Below are positions 46,701 to 58,556 of a stretch of DNA of 64,000 bases, piece by piece (position 1 is the first letter of the stretch; every line of letters begins with the position of its first letter). Made by a program: the position numbers and the translations under genes. Source of the stretch: Hofstenia miamia (Eukaryota > Xenacoelomorpha > Acoela > Hofsteniidae); contig CABFPE010000177.1 of NCBI GenBank assembly GCA_900660155.1, positions 873,550 through 937,549 of the forward strand. The letters are read 5' to 3'. Below the pieces are notes generated by a model. The model worked only from the letters and a program-made list of their open reading frames with translations. It was not told the DNA's origin and ran no database searches.

Positions 46701-49700
46701 GATGACAGCAAAAAAAATTTTTTCCACTAGAGGGCGCAATTTCAGCATGATCAGGCTTGCAATAAACTTAAAATCTTCAACTTGAGGAGCTTTATAAACC
46801 TCAAAAAATTTCATGGTGATTGCTGCATTATTGACAGAGCAATGGGCAAAAATGTGTTTTTCAAGAATTTTAGAGGATCTATACAAATCAACTAACATTG
46901 CTTAACAAGCTTAAGTTGTTTTTTATAAGAAAATCTCTAACAAAAACAAGCACTTTTACAAAAAATGTCAAGCAAACAATAATAAACTAATGTAGGAAGA
47001 CTACCAAAAGCTTGGCACTTTTGTCCAATGATAATATGTTAGTTGCTGGCATCTAAACTGTGAACTTTTGCTACTTAAAACCCCCATTGTTAAGGTAAGT
47101 TAAGCATGAACTGAAAAAAATATGCACAGTTGAATGATTCTAGCTGCAGCTCTCATCATTAAGCAGCCCAAAACTAATACTTACACATTCAAGTAATGTT
47201 CTAATTTCTTTAGAGTTTGTGTAATTTTTGTTGCAAAATATATTTTCTATTAATTAAAGCTTTTATTGATAATTAACAGTTTCTCAACTTGGAATGTAAA
47301 CATTTCATTGATACAAGATCATGAAAGCTTTAAGAGTAAAACTAGTTCAAATAACAAATTTTATTCAGCTTAAGAATACTCTAAGACTATAAAATTACTC
47401 TAGTTAGATAACTACAAATCACAACTTTTGTTAAAGTCATTTAAACATACTTTGTTGCCTTAGCATTTTCTAGTAAATGTTCATTTTACTGTAAAACAAT
47501 TAGTTAATTTTAACTTGCAAATTTTTGCAATTTAACATGATAAAATCCAATGTTAATATTAAAATTGCAACATTGCATCTCATTAGAGATGATTACCACT
47601 ACATTTAGTTTATAGCTTAATTTCAATACCAAGTCTTGCTGTGTAAAGATTTCCTAAAGTGCTTAAAATCTTCTTGATACAATGATATCTTGTCACTACA
47701 GTTTAAAGTGGTAGTTGATGAGTACATGAAAAGTAGTTGAATACTTTGCAAGCTTAACATTTACACAAACTCCTATCCAGAAAATTCAACTTAAAAGTTG
47801 ACTAAAAAACTAAAAGCCTAGTTGTCAATTACAGCTTAGAGCACATGGAATAAAGCTTTTCAAATCCCATGTTTTGAGTTCATTTAAGCTTGAAGTTAAG
47901 TTTAGGTAAATAAATAGTTAAAATTGGAAAGGTATAGCAACTTGATTATAACTAAGGTATTAATAATTATTCATAATATAAAAAATATAAAAATGCAACT
48001 GTAATCTCCAATGTTACTGAATATGAACCAAACTAAGGTCTATGCTATGAAAAGTAGTAAAGAGAATATACTTAGGTTCCTAATATAAAGAAATTTAGAT
48101 CTCTAAAAATTGTAATAAGATAAATGCAATATTTCTCAAATGTAGAATAACCTGACTTCTTGTTCCTGCATTTTTGTAAGTGTTTTTTTGGATAGTGATG
48201 TAGGTGTCATTTTTGCCTTAGAGTTGAGATTCAACCAGGAACACCATAATAATAACACATAGTTGTATTTATCTGGTTTGTAATTCTGGATTTCAATTAT
48301 CTAAACTTAATATAATGCTAATTGAAATATATATATATAATATATACTTACAATTTCATTGAAATATGGTCTCTAAAAGTATATAATTTTTGTTAACATC
48401 AGACTTGGGGGAAATGTTATTGGGATAGGCTTTGTGTCACTTCTGCAACTTCATTTCCTTCAAATGTGACAGCATACAGATCAACCTAGCTAATCATTTG
48501 AATAAAATTTACTAAAATAAACATGAATGAGATTGAAGTATCAAGTACATCAAAAAAGACATCAAAATTTATTCCTTGGCTTAAGAATGCAGTTTCTTAT
48601 TTAATTGTAATCTAAGTTAAATGATAAAAGATTATATTCGATTTCATGAAAATTATTCAGATATATATTTTAATCTGCAAATGATAAAATTTTGACTGAC
48701 TCATCCAATGTTTCTGATAATCATACCTTGTTCATGCTTAAGCATTGTATATATCATCAAAAAGATTTGACAATGTATGTTGGATTGAAATTTTCTTATT
48801 TTGGTAAAAAAACTGACCTGTAGAGACAAATTTTTACTAAAATTGTAAGCAAATTTTACATTTTTGAATGAATAACTGTATTTCAATTAGTGTTCTATTC
48901 AGTTTAGATTGTTAAATATGGTATGGCAACCAAATGAGAGGAAATAAATGTCATAATTTTGAATATTATTAGTCACTATTTGCACATTACAAATACTTAG
49001 CAGTCTTCCAAAGCTATTTCAATCTAATAGTTATATTATATTCAATCTAAAATAATTATATTATGTTGCTATGTATGTCTAGCAAAATATATATGTTGCT
49101 ATGTACAGGTAATAGTTTTGTTATTAAAGAATTCTAATGATAATATGATAATGACACTCACAGTGGTAGCAATGGATGTATGTACAGACTACTACTTGAA
49201 TCAATACTTTAGAACAAAGATAAATTTTATTGAAAATGACAGCCTAAATATAGCTTTATAATAAACCAGCAATGTAAAGAATAATTCAGCTGGAAGTTGA
49301 CAAATGTAGAGTTTATTGCACAAACATAGCTTAATTTTAACAAATATAGCAATTCACAATGACCCAATGTCCTACAGCAATTTTCTTTGCAGAATTGTCA
49401 ACTGCTTTAAAATGATTGACAAAGTCATGAATAATTGCCTCTGTTCACTCTGACTTCTTTCAAAATCTGTCCAACTGATGCAGCAGCAAGATGCTTTGAA
49501 ATAATGAGCTTGTATATAATTTGGGGATAGTTGGTACATGCATGATTTAATTAAATGACCTATCAAAAACAATACTGATTTGCTGGAATCAGTGAAAAAG
49601 TTAAGCAAATAAGTTGGCAGAGAAAATATGGAAGAAAACCTTGTGTGCAAACCTTTTTGTCCAAGAGTGGTCGCCTGTTGAAAATAGAAACATCCTGGAA

Positions 49701-50427
49701 TATGCATCCTACTAATGTTAACATTTTATTTTTCACCTGAATAATAATTAGGAATGTGATATATCTAATGTAGCAAAAATATTGTAACATTCTAAAATAT
49801 CAGCTTCTAGTAGAAACATAACATTAATTTTATTCAACTGCATGAAAATTTATGGCCACCAATGTATATATATATATATATATATATATAAATATATACT
49901 TATAAGAGGTGCTTTATTATTTACAGAGTTTACAAATTATAGAGTAGCTTTGTGGATATAATTAGAGATTTTTTTTAAAATATTTTTTATGAATATTTAT
50001 AAGATTTACTGACAAAATTAATATAGTATTTAACTTTGGACATATTTACCTCAATATTTGGTAAAACTTTTAGCAGAAATAACTAAAAACATTAATTCAA
50101 AAGTAGAGTACATTTACAATTTTCTGCTGTTTGCTCTCCCTACATTGCATGAAAAGGATTAATAAAATAAGTAACCACAATTAAGTGTAAAAGTAACATA
50201 AGCTTCAATGTTAAAATTGACAAGTTACTACTTACTAGTAAATATACTGACTAGTAAATTACTAGTAATGTTACTTGTAAGAAATTGTAGGTTACCACTT
50301 CAGGTTATACGGGATTAGTAGTAACATTTATTTTTGAAGTTAATCATCAGTTCACAAGTCCATGTTATTTGTAGTGGTAAATAAATGAATAACAATATTT
50401 TGTACTCAATTTTTACAGTCATGCAAA
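40763..50427. other. No gene seen; CpG-depleted from about 41.2 kb
   Basis: AT-rich. All frames longer than 60 codons here are compositionally noisy and match nothing I know. From about 41170 onward CpG is nearly absent. Short microsatellites at 48326-48340 and 49865-49890. A local duplication is listed separately. Confidence 0.6.
44007..44360 (+). repeat. Direct duplication with about 199-bp period
   Basis: 44010-44155 and 44209-44355 share ACTGCAG-ATG, ATATCTCTTTAGCTT, TTGTTGCTTTCTTA-type, TATGAAAAAAGT and TCAATTTCACAATTGCT words in the same order, with scattered substitutions. A diverged tandem duplication. Confidence 0.7.
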
Positions 50428-52026
50428 TGTAACATCCTCTACCAGGCATCATCACTGTTTATCTACTGTTACTTTATAACGTTAGCTGTGTTATTGTGGG
50501 TAAGGATTTACTTGTTGTTACTCCTGTTAACTTATGTAACCTCGATTTAACTGTTCACTTTTTAGGTGACGAAGCCATGTGGTAACTTCTATAACTTCTC
50601 AGCTCAATCAAAATAGCTTATGTGTACCCTACATTAGCTCAGTGCTTACTCAAAACAAGACAAAACTCGACTTAAGCTCTATTATGTGAAAGTGTTGTCT
50701 CTATTTGCAACCAGACTTGTTACTAGTTGTTCATTTAATATTACATGAAGCCATTACCAAAATATATTGGCTTAGTTAAATATATTTAGTTTGAACAACT
50801 TCCTAACCTACATTTATAATTTACTACATGTATGGTTGCTTTATTGGTTGATTATGGGTCATTAATTTAGATCTAAAATAGTAATAGAATATTTCCTAGA
50901 GTTTGGTCATCCAACCATTTGTTGACAGTTAACTTATCTAATACATGTAGAGATGAAGTGATAGTCAGCTAATTGAGAGAAAACCCCTACACCTAAAGGT
51001 GGGTTTACAGCTCATCAATGAATTATAATACCTCTAAATTGAGAAGAATGCATTGTTGTTGATACACTGTTTACAGTGTCTCAATTGAACTTGTTTATCA
51101 CACTTTTATTTGTTATTGATACAGCATTTACAGCTGACTAATCCCAATTGAATCTTATAGTTCAAAACATTTGGGATTAGAGATATCCCACAGAAATGTT
51201 TATTCTTTAAGTTTTTCAAGCAATTGGGTCATGATCCTTTCCTGTTGCATGCCTAGTTTCAAATGAATATAATTGATTCAATGTTTACACTACTGTAATG
51301 ACTAATTATGAAAGGAATGAAAGACAAAATATCAAAAGTGGTTTGATCACGTCTTTCATCTCAATTGTGGAAATATGCTCGTCTTTCAAGTGTTTACAGC
51401 AGTATTAGCGCAATTGATAAACTTGATTACGCATTCTTTTGATTTCATTAGTTTTATTAATTGATCGTCTTTCACAGCTGTTTACAGCTGAATTTGTGCT
51501 AATTGAGTACTCAATTGTGAAATATTATATTTCATTGATAAGCTGTAAACACACCTTAACTTAAGTGCACTTTAGTAGTCTGGCACAGAGACCCTCGAAT
51601 CGTTCCCTGTGATGTATCCAGACCACTACTAAACACTGCTCGATTAGCTCGACATTGTATTAAATAATCAAACCATAAATGAAAATGAAAATAAGAATTC
51701 TAAGTAAAATTCTTTATCAAATTCTTACAATAAGTTTCAATGTATTTATAGTAATTCCAAAAGAAGTACCTGTTGATTCAAATTTAAACTTCTGCCAATA
51801 TGGTGGCTATAAAATAACATAAGCATCGTTTAGTCAAAAGTATTTTTATTGACAGATACAAATATCTCTTTTTTAACACATATTTTATTCTTGGTTGCAT
51901 TTTACAAATTAATCTGAAATAATAGCAACTGATCTAATTATAATATTTTTAATCAACTCTTTTTCAATCTTATTCTCTTCTGCAATGTTTGCAGCTTATT
52001 TCTGATTATTTGGATGATGCTACACA
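50428..52026 (-). repeat. LTR-like repeat A (TG...CA), probably a solo LTR in minus orientation
   Basis: Starts TGTAACATCCTCTACCAGG and ends GATGCTACACA. The first 540 bases match 63391-64000 closely; the last 410 match 62443-62871. Homology begins and ends exactly at TG and CA. A separate inverted-repeat insert splits it (50996-51557). No 5-bp target duplication was seen at its edges. Confidence 0.65.
50996..51557. mobile_element. MITE with about 30-bp inverted ends
   Basis: Left AAGGTGGGTTTACAGCTCAT and reverse-complemented right AAGGTGTGTTTACAGCTTAT agree in 18 of 20 positions and continue CAATGAA. Internal GTTTACAG words recur several times in both orientations. No coding frame. Confidence 0.75.
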
Positions 52027-52132
52027 AACATGAGCTACTAACTGGGACATACTTCAAAGACAAATCTGCTAATAATTATGAGATTTGAGTTGTTATATTC
52101 ACAGCATTCCCTTCACACTTTTTTTCTGATTA

Positions 52133-53014
52133 TGTAGAGTCACTCAGGGCCTCTCTTTTCTTTTTAATTAATTTTAGGCACTCTCCAATTAATTTGGTGA
52201 TATTTAGTTTAATGATTTATTAATTTGTAATCTGTTCAAACTTAAGAATTTAGTAATTGTCCACTTGAGCTTTAGATTACTTGTAATTGCTCAGTTAATT
52301 TGTGAGGGAAACAACTTAACTTTTGTAAAACAGTAAATATTTACCTTTTCTTGTTATAAATAGGGAACACAATGTAATCAAATGTCAAATAAATTTTGTT
52401 CTCACTGGAGAACATTTGCTCTTTATTGTTTTTATCATTACTAACCCCTTTTAGCTTTGGTATGAATTTTATAATAATGAACTTGTAAGATCTGGAGATA
52501 ATGTGGGAGATACTCTGCTGTGCCTGGGGTGATAACTAGCTCCATGACAGATGTGAGCCTATATTGTGGTCACTTTAGGCTATGGATAGGCATAGGCAAT
52601 AAAAGAACTACTACATCTGTCAATTGCACATGCACAAACTATCACACAATGTGAATATACTATGCCATTAGCATACATGAATATGTGGTAACTGCACATT
52701 ATTTAATATCTTTATCACATGAGCTGAGAAGATAAACACTGAGATAAATTATTTGTATTGAGCTAGAAATTACAACTTGAGACACACAATTAGCACCTTG
52801 GATTGTAAGGATGGAATGTAATGGCTTGGCTTCAGCAAGATGCAGTTTGAATTGGTCACTAATTTAACCATCTTGGAATTACTTTTTTCTACAATGAAAT
52901 TGGCAAATTACTTATCTTCATTTGTTTTGTTAGAGCATGGGATGTTCTTGGTGATGGTAATCTTCTGCAACCTTTGTACCACTTGAGCTGCTAGATGCAT
53001 CCTGTGATTATACA
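52133..53014 (+). repeat. 5' LTR of the Ty3/gypsy-type element
   Basis: Begins TGTAGAGTCACTCAGG, the same sequence that follows the polypurine tract at 62312, and ends ATTATACA immediately before a tRNA primer site. It contains TATAAATAGG (about 52357) and an AATAAA signal (about 52388), the usual promoter and polyadenylation signals. The right edge rests on the primer site. Confidence 0.7.
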
Positions 53015-53034
53015 TGGTGACCCTGACGTGATTC
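53015..53034 (+). promoter_or_regulatory. tRNA primer-binding site
   Basis: TGGTGACCCTGACGTGATTC starts with TGG (complement of CCA) and contains GATTC matching a T-loop, as expected for the complement of a tRNA 3' end. It follows directly the CA end of the LTR. Confidence 0.65.
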
Positions 53035-53559
53035 TTGGACACTCTGGAGTGTCTGTTAAACTATCTACTCCATTCTGTTACTGTGTGCAGATGGATCAGT
53101 GTTTGGAGATGTACTCCAGTCGTGAAGTTTGTGTGCCTACAGAAGTGGTCACCCATTTTTCACTTTCTGATTGTGAAGTGAAAAAGAACTGTTATAATGC
53201 TTTTCTATTTTCTATTGTATTTGGTTTCGTTTTTCTATTGGGATGGATTTCCCCTGACCATCATCTACTTCTCCACTCATCAATGTGCAACTTCACCTTA
53301 TGTGTAGTTTTACATTTGCCAGCTCTGCAATCTGATGCTGTCACTGAGCTCTGACTTAATTCTTACTTTTTCTTAGTGCTATATTGGTTTGTATTGTTTT
53401 TCTAGAATTTGGATTGTGTACCTATGACCTGCTACCATCTGTCAAGTGTTTTTATTTCTCCTACACAGTTGAATGTTTCTCCTACATTATTGGAATTGTT
53501 ATTGGAACCTTTTTCCCCTACTTTACTTTTACTTGTTTAATTATTCTTGTTCTTATGGA

Positions 53560-54503
53560 TATTGATTTTTCTAATTCTCATAATGGGACTCCCACTCAGG
53601 GTTTCCCCTGTGTGAGCACTGGTAGCTTGGACGCTGTCCCCCATACAACTGGACTTAATTCTGTTGTTGTTTTACTGACTCCTACCCCCCAAACCCATTT
53701 CTGGTATATCCACACCCTCTGAAGTTCTGTTGCAAGAAACTCCTGCTCCCTCTGCTCTGTCTAATCCGTTTCTTTTGTATACACCCCATCACCTTATTCT
53801 GAATCACTGTCACCTGAGGTTCAACAACTCAGAAAAGCCCTTGATGAACAAATCTCACAGTGCTGTTCCTGCAAAGCCCGTTTTGACGCCTTACAAGCCA
53901 AAATGAGACAACAAGCCACCACTGCTTGGCAGCATGATAGATGCCTGCTTGACTCAATCTCAGCCTTGGAGATGTGAATTCAGGAATTGTTCTGCATCCC
54001 CCTCTGACTCCCCCAGAGGAACCTGAGTATGTAACTCACACTCTTTTGGACAAGGCTCTTGATAATTTCTCAGAAAAGTTCTCAACAAAATTTCTGAAAG
54101 ACTAGTTCAACTCGATGCACAGCACGCAAATCCTACTCAGCCTACAGCTACTACAGCGCATCCTCTCACTCCCTCGCCATCTACTCAACCGCTTTTATCT
54201 AGCGAACCGTTCAACATTGATCAGCTTCCTAATGTCACTAACCAACTGGATCAAGCTATCTCGTCACCCCAAACACCTTCTCGTGACCATTTCGAAATCG
54301 AAGTTCTCAGACACCTCATTGAAGACTACGAACACATCTCGGACAAATCAAGAGTTGTTCTCGCAAAGCGAGACAACCAACGACAGCAGTTCAGGAATAA
54401 TCGATTCCACTTTTATAATCCTGCCAACACAAACTACAGACCACAGTACCAATCGAATACCAGAAACAATCGAGGAAGAGGAAGAAGAGGAAACTATCGT
54501 TAG
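53560..54503 (+). pseudogene. gag-like protein of a second retroelement, several frame breaks
   Basis: Pieces in different frames: a start-like MDIDFSNSHNGTPTQGFP at about 53555; a helical, coiled-coil-like piece, PEVQQLRKALDEQISQCCSC then KARFDALQAKMRQQ (53815-53910), stopped at TGA about 53976; then NSGIVLHPPLTPPEEPEYV; and a last open frame 54066-54500 ending in a basic tail with NTRNNRGRGRRGNYR. The plan (helical N-terminal region, Pro-rich linker, Arg-rich nucleic-acid-binding C-terminus) fits a capsid or gag protein. The last frame overlaps the pol frame by about 395 bases. I saw no CCHC knuckle. Family not identified. Confidence 0.5.
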
Positions 54504-56553
54504 TCCTCCATCTCACATTACCACTTTTGATGACGCCCTCGGATCTCACTCATTACAATCATTCTCTGCCTCATCACTCAACACGTTAGCAGTTTTTTCA
54601 TCTCCTATCAATCTTGAAGTCTCAGTGGTGGAAATCACTCCTCCTCATATGCCAGATCCTATTTTGCATTCAACTCCTATAAGCGTACATGTTCTATCAC
54701 AACAGCAGCCTGTTGTTCAGCAGCCTCCTCCTTTGCCCAGATTAATACAGGTTAATTTCTCTAATATCAGTTTTAATATACCTGACTCGGCAGTTGCTAA
54801 TTTTCAAAACTATATATCTCGTATTGCTCATCTTGAATATTCTCAAGTTATACAATTATTGACCGACTTTCAAGCTAGGGCCACATCTAGTTTTCCTAAC
54901 CCTTACAATTCACAAGCTCAAATTGATCAGATTAACGAATTAGCTACTATTTCTGGACGAACTTTATCCTCTGATGCTTTAGCCAAATTTCTTATTCCTC
55001 AAATTGAATTATCTCATGAACCAGTTAACTTTTTTACTGACTCCGCCATGAACACTTTTTCTCGATCATTTACTACTAACAACTCTTCAAATTTGACACA
55101 TATCTCGGAATCTACGTATTCATTTAATATACCTGAAATTGATTGGAACTTACTAGCAAAATTTACTTCTATGCCTAAACGTATTCAGTGCCTCATGTCT
55201 TTGCATATCAACTTTAAACGTTTTTCGCCACATAGAGTCTGTAAGCCTTCAAAAATTACTGATAATCTTCGCCTTGCTCATGCTGATGCTATCATACAAT
55301 CTCATATCGATAATAATATTATTTCGCCAGCAGTCAAAAGATCTCCCTTCGTTTCTAGGGCTTTTTTCGTGCCTAAATCAGCTGGAACAAAACTCAGACT
55401 CATCGTCGACTACTCTCATTTTACCAAAAATTGTTCACTTATTAAGTTTTATCTTCCATCTTTTTTAAAAATAGCACGTAAGTCGATACCACTGATGGAT
55501 CACATTCTCATCCAGTTTGATTTAAAATCTGCATATTACCATATTCCCATTCAACAAAAGGATAAATACAAAACTACATTTATAGACCATCGCGGATGAT
55601 CTTTCTTTTTTAACCGTGCCCCAATGGGTCTATCCTACTCAGCTGCGCCCTGTCAATTATTAGGTAATAGTCTTCTCTTTCCAATTCGTAAACATGTCTC
55701 TCTCGCATGGGCCCACGCAGACAACATTCTCCTCGCTTTTCATGTTAATAAATTACCTATCATCGAACAATGGAATTACACAATAAATCAACTTGGTATC
55801 CACTCTATTCAACTTAATACTTCCTCTGGCTTAACTACATCTACGCAATTTCTTGGTTTTAACTTGTCTACTTCATCTCGTTCAATTTCTGCCACTGACG
55901 AACGTCATCATCTTATGAAACTCCTCGCTGAAATTCCTTTAAAACAATTGTCTCTCAAACAACGACAGTGCATTTTAGGTCATCTTACATTTGTCTGGCC
56001 ATTGATCTCAACTTTCAATGTATTACAGCCTCTGTATAATATCCAAGACCCACGTTTTGACATCGCTCAACATATTGTCACTTTCCTTATCAGGCAATCT
56101 AATCTTAGTATGCCATGGTCATCATCGTATTTTTCTACTAACCAAGACGTCTGGTATACCAATGCATCAGATTTTTCTTTGGGTATTGTCACACCACAAA
56201 ACAACATATTCTCTTTCCAAGCTCCTCTACAATCAAATATATTCTTTAAGGAATCCTTAGCAATTGTAATAGCTATAATTTACGCCTTTCCTGGCTCCAC
56301 AATAGTGTCAGACAACTGGGCTCTCGTACAAGGACTACGTTCTGGCAAATTATATGGTTTACCTTTCCTGGTCGCAATCACTTTAACTCATCTTGTTAAA
56401 ATCAAAGATCTCTCGATTATTTGGATATCTACGCACCAAAACCCTGCCGATCAACCTTCCAGATGCTTATCTTATTTGAAACCACCAATCTTCTTTCCGC
56501 CGTATTTACAGCACACAGCTTTGCCGCCCGCTTCGCTCTCACAGCAAGTGTAA
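54106..56553 (+). pseudogene. Reverse transcriptase-RNase H polyprotein of the second retroelement
   Basis: About 815 codons in one frame, broken by a TGA at 55597-55599. The first 340 or so residues are Ser/Thr/Pro-rich with an acidic run near 54470. RT starts about 55150: SPFVSRAFFVPKSAGTKLRL, QFDLKSAYYHIPI (Asp 55519-55521), RAPMGLSYSAAPCQLLG, then HADNILLAF where the family has a double Asp; the second is Asn (55723-55725). RNase H follows: WYTNASDFSLGIV (the usual Asp is Asn, 56161-56163), FKESLAIV, SDNWALVQ and NPADQPSR (56439-56462). No aspartic protease before the RT and no integrase after RNase H, so it is not a normal Ty3 pol. DIRS-type or pararetrovirus-type origins are possible. 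The frame ends in TAA at 56551-56553. Confidence 0.7.
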
Positions 56554-56579
56554 AAAACTCATTTTAGTGCATTTTTATC

Positions 56580-57130
56580 TTGATTATTACTTGTAAGATT
56601 TTTTACATTGTATTATGCAGTGCCTATAAATACAGCCATTTTTGTAAATTCATTTAGTTGCTTTGTATGAATCCTGTGAAGAGAAAATATAAAAATTTTT
56701 TCTACGTAATTGCAGAAGTATTGGCTCTCACCGGATATAATTTACGTTCTACTACCTCCCCTGAACAAAGGGTTGTCTCACATACAATGTCTGCCCACCT
56801 TTCTCATGCTTTGTCAGCACCTACTCTGTCTCCTGTGACACCACCATTCATTACCCCCCATTACCTCTTTTACAAGTGGAGCACCTACCTTCACTCAGTC
56901 TACCCTTTCTCAAGTCGCAATGCTAGTTACAGTAGCTATGCCAAGCTCTTGTACTCTGAGTGTAACAGTTGTGCCTTCAGCACCCGTGAATGTCTCAGTT
57001 ACCCCAACTACTAAAATTGTTCCATCTTCTCCTCCAAGTGACACTGTCGGGTCTATGACAACTCATGGGCCATGCTCCACTCAATCCATTTTGCCCACCA
57101 AAGCACCAGGGAACAAACAATCAAATCTTT
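56580..57130 (+). other. Junction between the two retroelements
   Basis: TGCAGTGCCTATAAATACAG near 56617 looks like a core promoter and may be the 3' terminal region of the inner element. A frame from about 56658, PVKRKYKNFFYVIAEVLALT, continues into Thr/Pro/Ser-rich sequence up to 57014 and may be the start of the Ty3 gag. Boundaries unresolved. Confidence 0.3.
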
Positions 57131-57132
57131 TC

Positions 57133-57930
57133 CATTGACACTGAGTATTGCCTAAATTTACTGGCAAAATAGATGAAATTTCACAGTTGTTCAATGAGTG
57201 GTTCTTTCTTTTTGAGCTTACAATGAAGCAGTATAAGACCACTCAAGATGCTGCTGCTGCACAATTTCCCATGTTCCTTCAAGGCCTTGCATACAATTAG
57301 TACATGATGCTGGATAGGGAAGTTAAGACAAATTATCAGTTACTCATTTGTCACTTTGAGGACCACTACAAAGCACCTCACATCAAACAGCAATATAAGA
57401 TGCTTTTATGTGATCTTTCCTTCAAGAAGGGAGACGATGTGAGGACCTACATAACACAAGTCGATAGACTCTTTTGCCTCAGCAAACTAACTCCAGAATA
57501 CTCAAGACACAATCTCTTCTCTTACATTTGTCAGGGATTCCCTTCTACCATCAGGAGCTGCCTAAAACTTAAATGTGATCCAGAAGATGATTTGAACTCT
57601 ATTATTAAGAAGGCGATTAGCATTGTTTATATGCTACAGAATACTACACGCATTGAGAGAGATGCTGGTGACCTGAAGATGGGTCAAGCAACCATGAAAT
57701 CCTTAACCTCTTTGAGTTCTGCTACAGTGCAGAAGAAGACAGACACTGAAAGACAGTCAGCTCACATTTGTACCCAGAGTGGGGCAGTTATCCGCCTAAT
57801 TGCAGATGGGGATGGTATCATCATCAATGAGCCTTCCATTGAAGCATGTACTCCCAACACCCTTCAAGTCTGTCAACCATTTAAATTAGTTGAAGCACCA
57901 CTGCCTGAAAACCATGCACATGATGTTTGG
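57133..57930 (+). pseudogene. Ty3/gypsy gag
   Basis: Begins in the frame LPKFTGKIDEISQLFNEWFF, then stops at TAG about 57298. It continues from 57304 with VKTNYQLLICHFEDHYKAPH, FKKGDDVRTYITQVDRLFCL and a retrotransposon-gag helix bundle to TGA 57931. The F-G------WF--FE start and the F--L--KKGD-V--Y segment are typical of Ty3 capsid domains. A zinc knuckle is not visible. Confidence 0.75.
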
Positions 57931-58342
57931 TGATAACTTCATTGCTATGCACTAATGCCACCATTGATACAGGAGCTTCTGTATCCATCATAAGCAACAC
58001 CTGTTGCAACAAGCTTTGCTTATATAGAGAGGATCTTTTACCTTCCACTGCCTGTTTGTTGGACGCTTTGGGAAATACCATTTCACTGAAGGGCCAGATC
58101 AAAAACCTCAAGTTGCAGATCCATCAAGAATTGTGATTGACACCTGCAATCAGCCTCTGCCATATGATGTCATTCTAGGAAACAACTTCCTCAAGAGGAA
58201 TGCATGCATAATCAATTATGGAACCAACACTCTCTCTATTTGCAAAAGCAAGCCACAGGAGGAGCTTACTGCTATTCTTAACAAAGAAATCTTACTAACT
58301 TTAACCAATACTATTGTCATGGAACCATGGTACTGGCAATGA
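57927..58342 (+). pseudogene. Ty3/gypsy aspartic protease
   Basis: ATIDTGASVSIIS (57954-57990) is the active-site DTGAS loop. LLDALGNTISLKGQI follows. After a frame change near 58133, YDVILGNNFLKRNACIINY is the second conserved block of retropepsins (ILGxDFL). Cleaves gag-pol in working elements. Here it is split by at least two frame changes. Confidence 0.75.
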
Positions 58343-58556
58343 GTTGCTGTCTCTACGAGCTCTCCCTATGTGGGGGACATCATGATCTCAGGACAAAGGG
58401 GAAAATGCATTCATGGTCTACATCTCTCTCTGGACCTTTGTCATGTCTCTCATGGAAAGACTTACATTACTGTGCTCAATAGTTCTGCATGCCTGATCCA
58501 GATGGATCCAACAAAGACATTGATCATTGTGATGCTGGTCTGACTCAAACTCAAAG

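Noticed and set aside
46653-46898. 81-codon minus frame
   Set aside because: No family match by eye; isolated in non-coding sequence.
49372-49790. Two overlapping minus frames of 111 and 75 codons
   Set aside because: Low-complexity, no recognisable domain, CpG-depleted noise region.
50428-52026. Target duplication around repeat A
   Set aside because: Flanking five bases GCAAA and AACAT do not match.
52995-53354. 119-codon frame right after the LTR
   Set aside because: It spans the LTR end and primer site, so it cannot be a normal gene; one membrane-like stretch is probably chance.
54106-56553. Firm assignment of the inner retroelement to hepadna-type viruses
   Set aside because: Overlapping frames and the RNase H ending are suggestive, but shared with other reverse-transcribing groups; no phylogeny could be run.
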